From contig JAAFIR010000011.1 in NCBI GenBank assembly GCA_013297885.1, positions 62,001 through 126,000 on the forward strand: a stretch of 64,000 nt of DNA, in the 5' to 3' direction. The DNA comes from Leptospirales bacterium (lineage in GTDB: Bacteria > Spirochaetota > Leptospiria > Leptospirales > Leptospiraceae). The number at the start of each line of letters is the position of its first letter. Positions within the stretch are counted from its first letter, which is position 1. Positions 28,200 through 36,381 of this stretch are shown one piece after another. The position numbers and the translations under genes were made by a program. The notes beneath the pieces are model-generated. The model ran no database searches and was not told the DNA's origin. It saw nothing but the letters and a program-made list of their open reading frames with translations.

Positions 28200-29137
28200 T
28201 ATTCTAACCTCAAAGTTTTTTTGTTTGCTAGAGATTTTCTAGCTGATGCTTTTTTGCTTATTTCGATTAGCTCTAATTTTTTTGGATTGGATTTCTTTTT
28301 CATACTTGATTCATATTCGTCCATCATACCTGCATCTTTAGCAGCACTAGCTTTAATGATTTCTAATAAATCAGAAATTTCATCTATTCCAATTATCAAA
28401 CCACCTGTCACGTTTGCAAGCCAAGAGAAAAAATTTGGATGATTTGGGTATTCAAATTTTTTTGAAAAATTTCCAATTTCTACCGGTTCTAGACTTTGTA
28501 GAAGATTTGCTGAATAACCTCTTCTGCAAAATACTGAATTGATTGTTACTTTTTTTTCATACAGAGATTTTGTAATTTCAAAGTAGCTAAGTTGTTTTGG
28601 ACACTCTGAAGGCTCTTTGCCACTTGCATCTCCAAAAAGAACAATTGAGCGATTTACTTTGGGTCTCCAATTTAATTCCAAAGCATCATTTAAGGCATCT
28701 TCCACTGCTTCCTTAACATCTTCACCAGTTCCTGTTGGTGTTCTTCTAATAAAAGATTCTATACTTTGAACATCTGATGAAAGTTGATGTACGGTTGTTA
28801 AGTATGGATCATTTTTTCCATGATCGATGTAAAATATAACTCCAATTTGCAAATCTGGAATTAAATTAAATAATTCATGTGAAAGATTTGTAAATTCTTT
28901 TTTTAATACATCATGGTAATGTGTCATTGAACCTGTTAAGTCACCGATTAAAACTAAATCCAAAGAGCCTTTTTTAAATTCAGAAAATTGTTCTTTCAAA
29001 TTTTCTGTTTTGCTATTTAAAATTAGTTCAATTTCTTTTTTCGGATTTGATTTAAAAGCTGGAACTAAATTTTTTGTTACTTTTTTTATTTCGTTATTTG
29101 TTTTTTTTATTACTGGCAAGTTTAAGCTATTATTCAT
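28199..29137 (-). CDS. von Willebrand A (MIDAS) domain protein
   Basis: A 312-aa protein. After a 55-residue head it has a vWA fold with a metal site in variant form: Asp66-Leu-Thr-Gly-Ser70-Met (DLTGSM, for DxSxS), a Thr in TPTGTGED (133-140) and Asp170 (LFGDASG). It is cytoplasmic and ends in a Lys-rich tail (SMKKKSNPKKLELIEISKKA). vWA proteins of bacterial conflict and stress systems usually bind a partner through Mg2+. It is coupled on both sides by TAATG one-base overlaps to the J-domain gene above and the TPR kinase below, so the four are one translational unit. Confidence 0.85.
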   Translation of the reverse strand: MNNSLNLPVIKKTNNEIKKVTKNLVPAFKSNPKKEIELILNSKTENLKEQFSEFKKGSLDLVLIGDLTGSMTHYHDVLKKEFTNLSHELFNLIPDLQIGVIFYIDHGKNDPYLTTVHQLSSDVQSIESFIRRTPTGTGEDVKEAVEDALNDALELNWRPKVNRSIVLFGDASGKEPSECPKQLSYFEITKSLYEKKVTINSVFCRRGYSANLLQSLEPVEIGNFSKKFEYPNHPNFFSWLANVTGGLIIGIDEISDLLEIIKASAAKDAGMMDEYESSMKKKSNPKKLELIEISKKASARKSLANKKTLRLE

Positions 29138-30555
29138 TATTTTGATTCTCCTTTTTTTCTAGTTTTATCATATTCCTTTCTTGAATCTTCATCACTAAGT
29201 ACTTCATACGCTTTTTGGATGGAATGAAATTTGTTTAAATTTTCAGATTTTTCTTCTTCAGTTAAATTTTGATTTGCAACATCAGGATGGTATTTTTTTG
29301 CTAAATCTTTATAGGCTTTTTTTATTTCTTCTAAAGTAGCATCTTCATGAACTCCTAAATCTTGGTAGTAATCGTTTGCTTCTTCTGTTTCATCCTTTTG
29401 AAAAGTATCCTCACTTGAATTCTCCCAATCATTTAATGTTTTTAAAAAAATTTCAAAACTTTTACAGAATGTAATTCCCTCGATAGAGAATTGATACGAA
29501 TTTGGAAAATCCCAAAGTTCTTTTGATTCATTTGCTTTTTTTAATCTAGTTTCAATTTCATAAATGAAATGATTTAAAGGCATATGAGGATTTTTTTCTG
29601 AATAATCATAAATATCTTTTAAATAATTTTTTAATTCTTCTAGCTTATTTACAATTTCATCTAAAGGAATTGCAAATCCTTTAAAAGTTCCATTACAATA
29701 TTTTTCTTCTAATTCTTCTGCTCTGGAAAGTGAATCTTTTAAAATTTTTTGTAACTGACGAATTGTTTCTTGAACAACTAATTTCCCTTTTTTTCCTTCT
29801 TCAGTTTTATCTTTCTCAAAAAAATCAACTGTTTCTTTTAGATGATCAATTTCTGCTAGCTTAATTTCGTATTCTTTAATTCTAGATTCTAATTTTTCAA
29901 GAAGTTCTATTTTTTCTTTTTCAAACAAACTTTTTTCATCTTCGAAAGCATTTGAATCTTTCTCAAATGAAGAAACTTGTTTTTCAAAATTAATTTTTTC
30001 GAGATTGATTTTACTTTCTAAACTAGTTAGTTCTTCTTCTTGATTAATTAAATCTTTCTCTTTTTGATTTAATTCTTGTTCTAAATTTTCTAAGTCAAAA
30101 ATTCTTTCTTCATAAGTTGATTCTTTCTCTAAAACTTGAGATTCAATTTTTGTAAACTCTTGAAATTTTTTTGAAAAATCAGCTTTTTTTGTTTCAAACA
30201 AGATTTCTTCTTTTCTTAAAGTTGTAAATCTTTCATCAAGAATTGTTTTTCTATTTTCAACTTCATTTATTTTATTTTCTAAATTTCTTTTTTCATTATT
30301 TAATTCTGAGAAAAGATTTTGAAATACTAAATTAAAAGATTCAGCTGAATTATTTAATTTACAAAATAAATCTGAAATTTGTGAAGAATAATAAACAAAA
30401 TTTTTAGATATCTTTTTTGAATCATTTAATAATTTAAAAACTTTATTCAATAATAGAAGAGAATTTCTTCTTAAGAATAGTTTTGTAAAAAAACTCTTTT
30501 TAAAAGAAAAAAAACGTTTTGTATAAACATTTTTTTTTGTGGTATTTAAGCTCAT
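29137..30555 (-). CDS. Long coiled-coil protein with C-terminal J domain
   Basis: A 472-aa protein. Residues about 60-270 are almost continuous coiled coil (Glu/Lys/Leu heptads such as [20 protein letters not shown]). A middle helical region follows, and a complete J domain lies at 395-465 ([20 protein letters not shown], with HPD at 423-425), which would stimulate DnaK/Hsp70 ATPase. J domains are usually N-terminal, so its place at the end of a long rod is notable. It is the first gene of the operon; no clear Shine-Dalgarno precedes the ATG at 30555. Confidence 0.85.
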   Translation of the reverse strand: MSLNTTKKNVYTKRFFSFKKSFFTKLFLRRNSLLLLNKVFKLLNDSKKISKNFVYYSSQISDLFCKLNNSAESFNLVFQNLFSELNNEKRNLENKINEVENRKTILDERFTTLRKEEILFETKKADFSKKFQEFTKIESQVLEKESTYEERIFDLENLEQELNQKEKDLINQEEELTSLESKINLEKINFEKQVSSFEKDSNAFEDEKSLFEKEKIELLEKLESRIKEYEIKLAEIDHLKETVDFFEKDKTEEGKKGKLVVQETIRQLQKILKDSLSRAEELEEKYCNGTFKGFAIPLDEIVNKLEELKNYLKDIYDYSEKNPHMPLNHFIYEIETRLKKANESKELWDFPNSYQFSIEGITFCKSFEIFLKTLNDWENSSEDTFQKDETEEANDYYQDLGVHEDATLEEIKKAYKDLAKKYHPDVANQNLTEEEKSENLNKFHSIQKAYEVLSDEDSRKEYDKTRKKGESK

Positions 30556-30724
30556 AATGTGGGGAGCTAGGTAATACAGTTATTTTATATTAAAAAAAAT
30601 GTCAAGCTATTTACTAAAAAAAAATTCCTCTACTTTCTTCAAAAATAAAAAAAATTCCACTCTTTAATAATTGGAAACTCACCTAACAAAACGTCATAGC
30701 TGAATTTGATAAATCGTTTTGTTC

Positions 30725-31198
30725 ATGATTCAAAAACAAAAAAGCTTTGTTGAATTTAGTGAATGATTTGGTGAAAAAAAACAAGAGGCTTTGATTCAAA
30801 AAGTAATTGCTACTGCGGCAAAATCTGACTTAGTAACCTTTGAAGAAATGTTATTTGCACAAGGCACTATAGGCACTAAAGAAGAATTTATAAAAGTTTA
30901 CGGTGAACAACCTTTGGGGAAATTCATCCGAAGTATTCTTGGTTTGGAAGTGCAAGCAGCAAAACTAGCCTTTGCAGAAATTCTAAACAATCAAACTCTA
31001 AACTCAGTTCAAATTCGTTTTATGGATACGATTATTAATTTCCTAAATGTAAAAGGAATTATAGAGCCGTCTATGTTATTTGAAACTCCATTTATAGATA
31101 TTAATTCAAATGGAGTCGCCGGGTTATTTGAAGATCAGATTGCATCCAAAATTATTTCACTAATTGAAACAATAAATCATAACGCTGAAGCAGCTTAA
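30725..31198 (+). pseudogene. C-terminal relic of a type I restriction HsdR subunit
   Basis: The frame from 30767 to the stop matches the C-terminal domain of EcoEI-type HsdR proteins: VTFEEMLFAQGTIGTKEEF, YGEQPLGKFIRSILGLEVQA, QIRFMDTIINFL and PFIDINSNGVAGLFEDQ. The motor and nuclease parts are absent. A TGA at 30764-30766 separates it from a short in-frame lead (MIQKQKSFVEFSE) starting at ATG 30725; otherwise only TTG 30791 could start it. No hsdM or hsdS is present. It is a relic of a lost restriction system. Confidence 0.8.
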
Positions 31199-31274
31199 AT
31201 ATTTCTATTTATTTTCATTATTTAAAATATTCTTATAAAAATTATAGATATTTGTATTACTCAGTAAAAATCAA

Positions 31275-31302
31275 TTGACTATTTTTAGAAATTAAATTTT
31301 AT
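31275..31302 (+). promoter_or_regulatory. Promoter-like -35 box before the 31311 gene
   Basis: TTGACT at 31275-31280, 36 nt before the ATG; the -10 region (TTTTAT/TTTATT) is poor. No ribosome site is seen. Leaderless-type spacing. Confidence 0.3.
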
Positions 31303-31310
31303 TTCAAACT

Positions 31311-32162
31311 ATGAAAAACCTTCAATTTATTTCAAAAACTAAAGATGGCTTAAAGGAATACCATTTAGCAGCAACAGAAGAAAAATGGTTAGAAAAAACA
31401 ATCTGGAAAAACAAAAAAGATTTTTATCAAACTCTTTTGATAAATTCATATGCAGACAAAACCCAATACCAACATCTATTATTAAACTTTGGTTATAATA
31501 ATAATTCATACGAAGAAAATATTTTTATTTATGAAAGTTTAATTTGGGATTTAATCAAAGATAAAAAAATCTATGTAATAATAAATTTTAGAGCAGCTAC
31601 TTTTTTAAATGATAATGAATTAAAATATGATAAAGTGGATTGGGAATACCAAATTCTACACCAAATAAATTTAGATAATAATAAAACTTTATTTTTTGAT
31701 AATGGATTTGTAGAAGCAGAAACTGGTCCAATCAAACCACCAACTCCAAGATGGAACAACAAAGACGAAGACAAAACTGCTCTTTTGGAAATTAGAGATT
31801 TAAAAACTTTCCTTAGAGTAATTGCTTCTTTAATAATGGATGATTTTTCATCAATTAATCTATTTTGTTTTTCAGAAAATCAAAAAGAAAAATTAGTTTC
31901 TATTTTACAAGACGAAGAAGAACCAGAGCTAAATGAAATTTTGGATGAGGGAGATTTATTTATCAATTTATTTCTTGGAGCAGATGAAGGTTATAAAGAT
32001 TATATTTTAATCAAAACGAAATCTGATTTATCCGAGAAGTTAAATCAAATTACAAACAAACTAAATCAAGCTGGAAAATTTTATGAAGAGGAACTAGATG
32101 ATATTGATTCATTTGAAAAATTTATGAGTTTGATTCAAAATATTTTTAGATTAGAAGTCTAA
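31311..32162 (+). CDS. Unrecognised 283-aa acidic protein
   Basis: Cytoplasmic, without signal peptide or transmembrane helix. Features seen are a central strand pair (KIYVIINFRAATFL), a Pro-rich loop (GPIKPPTPRW) and acidic stretches (LQDEEEPELNEILDEGDLF; YEEELDDIDSFE). It is flanked by the HsdR relic and the MORN protein gene. It could be an immunity-type or accessory protein, but no family is recognised. Confidence 0.6.
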   Translation: MKNLQFISKTKDGLKEYHLAATEEKWLEKTIWKNKKDFYQTLLINSYADKTQYQHLLLNFGYNNNSYEENIFIYESLIWDLIKDKKIYVIINFRAATFLNDNELKYDKVDWEYQILHQINLDNNKTLFFDNGFVEAETGPIKPPTPRWNNKDEDKTALLEIRDLKTFLRVIASLIMDDFSSINLFCFSENQKEKLVSILQDEEEPELNEILDEGDLFINLFLGADEGYKDYILIKTKSDLSEKLNQITNKLNQAGKFYEEELDDIDSFEKFMSLIQNIFRLEV

Positions 32163-32264
32163 ATTATGTCCCAATCTGAAAATGAAATTTTTTTTATTAA
32201 GATTTTTTTGTTGAAAATAATTAAGATAGTATTAAAATTATACTAAAAAATCAACTAGGTAAGT

Positions 32265-32816
32265 ATGAAAAAAATAATTCTAATTTTTTACTTCATTTCG
32301 ATTTCAAAAATATTCTCAGCTGATTGTATCAGTGGAGACTGTTTTAACGGACAAGGTGTAATGCAATATCCGAATGGAGATAAATATGTAGGTCAGTTTC
32401 AAGCAGAAAAACAATCAGGATATGGAACTTATTTTTTTGCAAATGGAGACAAATACGAAGGAGACTTCAGAGAAAATCAGCCAGAAGGATTTGGAAAAGC
32501 CTATTTGGCAAATGGAAATCGTTATGAAGGTGAGTTCAAAAAAAATTTTCCGAATGGGAAAGGCACAATGTATTACCACAGTGGGGATGTTTATAATGGT
32601 GAATGGAAACATGGTGTAAAAGATGGTTATGGAAGTATGAGTTACCAAAACGGTAATAAATATGTGGGAGAATGGAAACAAGGTAGGAAGTTTGGACAAG
32701 GGACTTTTACACAAAATAATTCAGCTTCCATCACTGGTGAAGTTAAAAAACCACAAAAACCACTTCAACCAAATCCAATGAATGAAAAAAAGAATACACC
32801 ATTTTGGTCATCATAG
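32265..32816 (+). CDS. Exported MORN-repeat protein
   Basis: A 183-aa protein. A signal peptide (MKKIILIFYFISISKIFSA) is followed by six MORN repeats (about 28-160) of the form YxGxFxxGxxxGxGxxxxxNGDxYEG, e.g. YVGQFQAEKQSGYGTYFFAN. The C-terminus is short, Pro/Lys-rich and disordered. MORN repeats make elongated beta-hairpin rods that bind lipid or protein; an envelope role is likely. Its 3' end overlaps the convergent 32811 gene by 6 nt. Confidence 0.88.
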   Translation: MKKIILIFYFISISKIFSADCISGDCFNGQGVMQYPNGDKYVGQFQAEKQSGYGTYFFANGDKYEGDFRENQPEGFGKAYLANGNRYEGEFKKNFPNGKGTMYYHSGDVYNGEWKHGVKDGYGSMSYQNGNKYVGEWKQGRKFGQGTFTQNNSASITGEVKKPQKPLQPNPMNEKKNTPFWSS

Positions 32817-33506
32817 TTTTTTTATAAATTTAGAAAAAGTATACTTCTTTGCTTTATCATTTGGGCAAGAATATTCATTCTCTTTATCTAAATAAAGTTT
32901 ATCTTTTTTTAAATTTAATTTTTTTTGTATCAAATAAAAATGTAATAGTTTTGAAAATTTTATTTTTCCTGAAGTGATTTTTTTTTCAGATTTGAAATAA
33001 TATTTTTTTAATTCAGTTAGATATTCTTCTCTTTTTAATTTTACAAATCTTCCATTTTTGAAATCAAAAATTTCTGGAAAACCGAAATTGGATTCTATTT
33101 TTTTATTTTGACAAATGTAATTTTCATACTTCCAATGTTTATAATGATGGACAAAAAGTTTTTTTGATTTTTTTTTCACAGAAAAACTGGGAACTGATTC
33201 GATTAGCCCTTGGTTTAGATGTCCATTTTCAAAAATAAAATAATGTAAATTTTCAGCAGAAAATCCTTCACCTGTTGTTTCTACTTGTAAAAACAAAATA
33301 GATTTATTCTCTAAAGTTTTGATTTTCTTTTTTTTAATTTGGTTAAATCCAAGAAGAGATTCATATAATATTTTTTTATTTTTATCAAATAGTTTTAATT
33401 CAGAAGCAAAACTAGAAACAGTTTTTACTTGAACAATTTTATCATCCCACTTAAATTCTTCTGAAAAAATAGAAAATATAAAAATAAAAAATATACTAAA
33501 CTTCAA
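32811..33506 (-). CDS. Exported protein of unknown function (231 aa)
   Basis: N-terminal signal peptide (MKFSIFFIFIFSIFS), then a beta-rich region (IVQVKTVSSFASELKLFD...) and a Lys-rich C-terminal half. Two Cys (in NYICQNK and YSCPNDK) could form a disulfide in the periplasm. The gene overlaps the end of the upstream 33496 gene by 11 nt, so the two are co-expressed. No family is recognised. Confidence 0.6.
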   Translation of the reverse strand: MKFSIFFIFIFSIFSEEFKWDDKIVQVKTVSSFASELKLFDKNKKILYESLLGFNQIKKKKIKTLENKSILFLQVETTGEGFSAENLHYFIFENGHLNQGLIESVPSFSVKKKSKKLFVHHYKHWKYENYICQNKKIESNFGFPEIFDFKNGRFVKLKREEYLTELKKYYFKSEKKITSGKIKFSKLLHFYLIQKKLNLKKDKLYLDKENEYSCPNDKAKKYTFSKFIKKL

Positions 33507-34149
33507 AATGGGACTCTACTTTGTTATCTGAAATTAAAATCGGATAACTACAAGTAGAAAAATACTCAAAAAGAATATCTATTAATTCTTCTTCAATTTC
33601 TGAAAATTTTACAAAATGCTCCACTGAAATGAAGTTTTTTTCAATATAAATAGAATTAATTTTTTCAATTTCTAAAATTTTTTTTAAATACAAAGGCAAA
33701 ATTTGGAATTGGTTTTTTTCAATTCCAATAAATTTATAAATTGATTTTTCTGAGATAAAATTTCTGTTTAGATAAATTCTTGTAAAATTTTTACGAATAG
33801 AATCAATTTGAACTTCAATATTTGGGTGAATATAAAATTGTTGTTCTTTTTCATCAAATTCTAAACTAGAACCAAGTAAAAAAATTTCATCTTTTTCTGA
33901 GATGATTAATTTAGTTGGATATTGAAATTTTGTTTCTGTATAAAATTTGGAATCATCAAATCCAACATTACATTGGTAAACATTTTTTCTTTTTATTACT
34001 TCAATTTTAAAACAAGATCTAAAATTTAATTTTTCTAAATGAGTTTTAATTTTATTTATAGCTGATTCAGAAATTTCCAAAGGACAAAAATTTGCCTGTA
34101 AAATTTCTTTTTTTTTAAATAAAGATTTAAAAATAGAAAAAAAACTCAT
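33496..34149 (-). CDS. Degenerate HesB/IscA-like plus Nfu N-terminal-like protein
   Basis: A 217-aa protein. Residues about 22-112 follow the HesB/IscA pattern (PLEISESAINKIKTHLEKL; strand SCFKIEVI; DEIFLLGSSLEFD; FYIHPNIEV), but the Cys ligands of real A-type carriers are missing. Residues about 140-205 resemble the Nfu N-terminal domain (FQILPLYLKKIL; INSIYIEKNFISVEHF; EELIDILFEYF). It is probably an accessory or inactive relative of iron-sulfur scaffold proteins. It is coupled to the exported protein downstream by an 11-nt overlap. Domain calls rest on pattern memory and are moderate. Confidence 0.45.
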   Translation of the reverse strand: MSFFSIFKSLFKKKEILQANFCPLEISESAINKIKTHLEKLNFRSCFKIEVIKRKNVYQCNVGFDDSKFYTETKFQYPTKLIISEKDEIFLLGSSLEFDEKEQQFYIHPNIEVQIDSIRKNFTRIYLNRNFISEKSIYKFIGIEKNQFQILPLYLKKILEIEKINSIYIEKNFISVEHFVKFSEIEEELIDILFEYFSTCSYPILISDNKVESHFEV

Positions 34150-34185
34150 CTATATCTTTGACTTGATTTTGAGCTTAGAATTAGG

Positions 34186-34833
34186 TTAAAAAGTGATTTT
34201 TTTTGGAATAGAGAATTTTGTTTTTAAAGAACTGTTTACATCTATGATATTTTCATGAATTACAAGAAAGTTTTCTTTTTTATTCTCCATATTTGATTTT
34301 TGCTCTTTTACAAAATTTGTAATATCTTGAATGGATTGAATAAACATATTATTAAATTTTTTTAAAGCATCATTTTTTATTCCGATTTGAACTGCTCTAC
34401 GTTTTAATTTATTTCCTTTAAAGTCGTGGTCAGGATCCCATTGAATTCTAACAGAACTAGAATTTAGTTTTTCTTTCCATGTTTTTTCATTCCCAAATAA
34501 ATTGTCATAACTTGTTAAAACTCCTTCTGTTAAAAGTTCTTCAAAACCTTGAAATGAAATTTCAATTGCTAAAATTCTATTTTGGTTAATATCTTTTTCT
34601 GCCCAACCACTTCTATACATCATCCACAAAAAATTTGGTTTTATCCAAGTCATTCTATTGAAGCTATAATCTGGTCCTCCAAAATTTTGATTTTTAATAG
34701 CGTAGTCAGCTATTCTGTCATTAAATGCTTGGTATACAAAAATATTATTTTCATTTCTTTGTCCAAGAATAAAGTTCCCTTCTTTCGGAAGTCCATTTTC
34801 GTAACTATGATATTGAATTGTTTTTAAGTTCAT
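34186..34833 (-). CDS. DUF4291 family protein
   Basis: A 215-aa protein carrying the DUF4291 hallmarks: IFVYQAFNDRIADYAIKNQ, FNRMTWIKPNFLWMMYRSGW, RILAIEISFQGFEELL, VRIQWDPDHDFKG and RRAVQIGIKND. The family is widespread in bacteria and fungi and biochemically uncharacterised. The C-terminal about 40 residues are a variable extension. It is monocistronic, upstream of a 555-nt spacer with two family A elements. Confidence 0.88.
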   Translation of the reverse strand: MNLKTIQYHSYENGLPKEGNFILGQRNENNIFVYQAFNDRIADYAIKNQNFGGPDYSFNRMTWIKPNFLWMMYRSGWAEKDINQNRILAIEISFQGFEELLTEGVLTSYDNLFGNEKTWKEKLNSSSVRIQWDPDHDFKGNKLKRRAVQIGIKNDALKKFNNMFIQSIQDITNFVKEQKSNMENKKENFLVIHENIIDVNSSLKTKFSIPKKITF

Positions 34834-34868
34834 TTTTAGGTTATACTCTAGAGCTTTGGTTTTAAAAT

Positions 34869-34890
34869 TTTAGTCAATGTAAATTTAATT
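34869..34890 (+). repeat. 22-bp direct repeat, left copy
   Basis: TTTAGTCAATGTAAATTTAA plus TT, identical to 35042-35063. The two copies bracket the family A element at 34903-35001. Confidence 0.85.
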
Positions 34891-34902
34891 TTTAAAATAA
34901 TT

Positions 34903-35001
34903 GGGCGAATTTTTGCTAAAGCAAAAACCGTGCTTTTCGCTACTTCCATAGACAGTGGGTTGCAACCCACTGTCTATGGAAACGCTACAATCACTTTCGC
35001 A
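34903..35001 (+). repeat. Dispersed two-hairpin element (family A), copy with a perfect palindrome
   Basis: GGGCGAATTTTTGCTAAAGC, then AAAAACCGTGCTTTTCGCTAC, then a perfect 38-bp palindrome (34944-34981, half TTCCATAGACAGTGGGTTG), then GCTACAATCACTTTCGCA. The first hairpin is minimal (TTTTTGCT-AA-AGCAAAAA). Part of the 34834-35388 spacer. Confidence 0.85.
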
Positions 35002-35041
35002 TTTTATTTCCGAAAACTAATTTGGTTTGAGAATATAAAAA

Positions 35042-35063
35042 TTTAGTCAATGTAAATTTAATT
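35042..35063 (+). repeat. 22-bp direct repeat, right copy
   Basis: Identical to 34869-34890, 173 bp apart. Between this and the next element (35064-35234) I see nothing but AT-rich sequence. Confidence 0.85.
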
Positions 35064-35234
35064 ATTAGTTTGATTTAATGTATAAATGTAAAATTGAGCC
35101 CAAAGAAAATTTTTTTTTTGATGATTGTGAAAATTTTAAAATTCTATTTTTGTTTAACTTTATAAACTTTCAACATTGATTGTATTCTGTTCTAATAAAT
35201 TTAATTTTTCAAATAAAAAAATTTATCAATACTA

Positions 35235-35340
35235 TGCGAAAGAGATTGACTCGGTGTCAAAATTTTTTGTATAAAAAATTTTGACAGAAGAGGAAAGCTC
35301 GGTTTTTGCAGCCCTGAGGGCGTTAGCAAAAATTCGTCCA
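35235..35340 (-). repeat. Dispersed two-hairpin element (family A), copy upstream of the 35.4-kb operon
   Basis: On the minus strand: TGGACGAATTTTTGCTAACGCC, CTCAGGGCTGCAAAAACCGAGCTTTCC, the hairpin GTCAAAATTTTTT-ATAC-AAAAAATTTTGAC, then ACCGAGTCAATCTCTTTCGCA. Opposite in orientation to the copy 230 bp upstream. Confidence 0.8.
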
Positions 35341-35400
35341 AAATAAAAACATAAATTTGAATTGGAAACTAGGACTGAATTATGAATTGTGAAAAATTAT

Positions 35401-36381
35401 ATGAAAAAAGTATTAATTTTATTTTTAGTTTTGTTTTATTGCAAGCAAAAAGAAATTGAATTATCATTTTATTTTTGGAAAAGTAATTTTTATTTATCTG
35501 AAATCGAAAAGAAAACTTTGATTGAACTTAATTCAAAAAAAATATTTATCAAATTTTTTGATGTGGATAAAGAATCAGAAGAAATTATTCCAAAAGCAAT
35601 TTTAACAAGTTTTGATAAATTAGAAAATAATTTTCAATTTGTTCCAGTGATTTATATTACAAATAGAACTTGGAATAATTTAGAAAAAGAAAAAATCAAA
35701 GATCTTTGTGAAAAAATTTATAAAAAAATTCATTTGATTGCAAAAGAAAAAAAATTTAATGAAATACAATTTGATTCTGATTGGTCAAAAAAAACAAAAG
35801 ATAATTTTTTTTATTTTTTGGAAGAGTTTAAAAAATTTAATTCAAACTATAAAATTTCAACAACGATTCGGTTACACCAAGTAAAGTATTTTCATATCAC
35901 AGGAATTCCACCGGTTAATGAAGGTTATTTGATGTTTTACAACATGGGAAAATTAAATCTTAGTTCTAATTCCATTTTAAATGAAACAGATTATTTAAAT
36001 TACACTGATAGTCTAAAAAAATATCCATTAAAATTAAATTTGATTTTGCCAATTTATTCTTGGCTCATTCACACTAGAAATGATAAAATCGAAAATTTGA
36101 TTAGATGGCAAAATGTTTTGGAATTGTACAAAGAAAATTTTGTCCAAGACAAAAATAATTTTGAAGTTAAAAAAGATTTTATTTATGAAGGGATTTTTTT
36201 TAAAGAGAGAGATGTTTTAAAATTGGAAAGTATAAATGAGATTGATTTATTAAAAGCCTGTGAGGTTCTAACAAAAAAGATTAGAAATTGGAATCAAATT
36301 TTATTTTTTGATTTAGATGAATCCAATTTGAATAGGTTAAATTATGATAAAATTATCAAAATTCGGAATTGTTTTATGTAG
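35401..36381 (+). CDS. Lipoprotein of a conserved but uncharacterised family
   Basis: A lipoprotein signal MKKVLILFLVLFYC gives Cys14 as the lipidation site (from the ATG at 35401; a GTG at 35389 adds four residues). The mature part begins ELSFYFWKSNFYLSE and contains NEIQFDSDWSKKTKDNFFYF, STTIRLHQVKYF and GIPPVNEGYLMFYNMG, which read like a TIM-barrel, glycosidase-like scaffold (strand-end Asp and Gln residues, YNMG). I believe similar proteins precede a large lipoprotein in other genomes, as here. Enzymatic function is not established. It overlaps the next gene by 38 nt. Confidence 0.7.
   Translation: MKKVLILFLVLFYCKQKEIELSFYFWKSNFYLSEIEKKTLIELNSKKIFIKFFDVDKESEEIIPKAILTSFDKLENNFQFVPVIYITNRTWNNLEKEKIKDLCEKIYKKIHLIAKEKKFNEIQFDSDWSKKTKDNFFYFLEEFKKFNSNYKISTTIRLHQVKYFHITGIPPVNEGYLMFYNMGKLNLSSNSILNETDYLNYTDSLKKYPLKLNLILPIYSWLIHTRNDKIENLIRWQNVLELYKENFVQDKNNFEVKKDFIYEGIFFKERDVLKLESINEIDLLKACEVLTKKIRNWNQILFFDLDESNLNRLNYDKIIKIRNCFM

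Noticed and set aside
22329-30766. Possible reassignment of TGA to Trp, because relic frames contain TGA where Trp is expected
   Set aside because: Intact genes use TGG for Trp and end in TGA (for example lpxC and the first nidogen-like gene); the HEPN relic also has a TAA and the 14.4-kb gene a TAG, so these are plain nonsense mutations.
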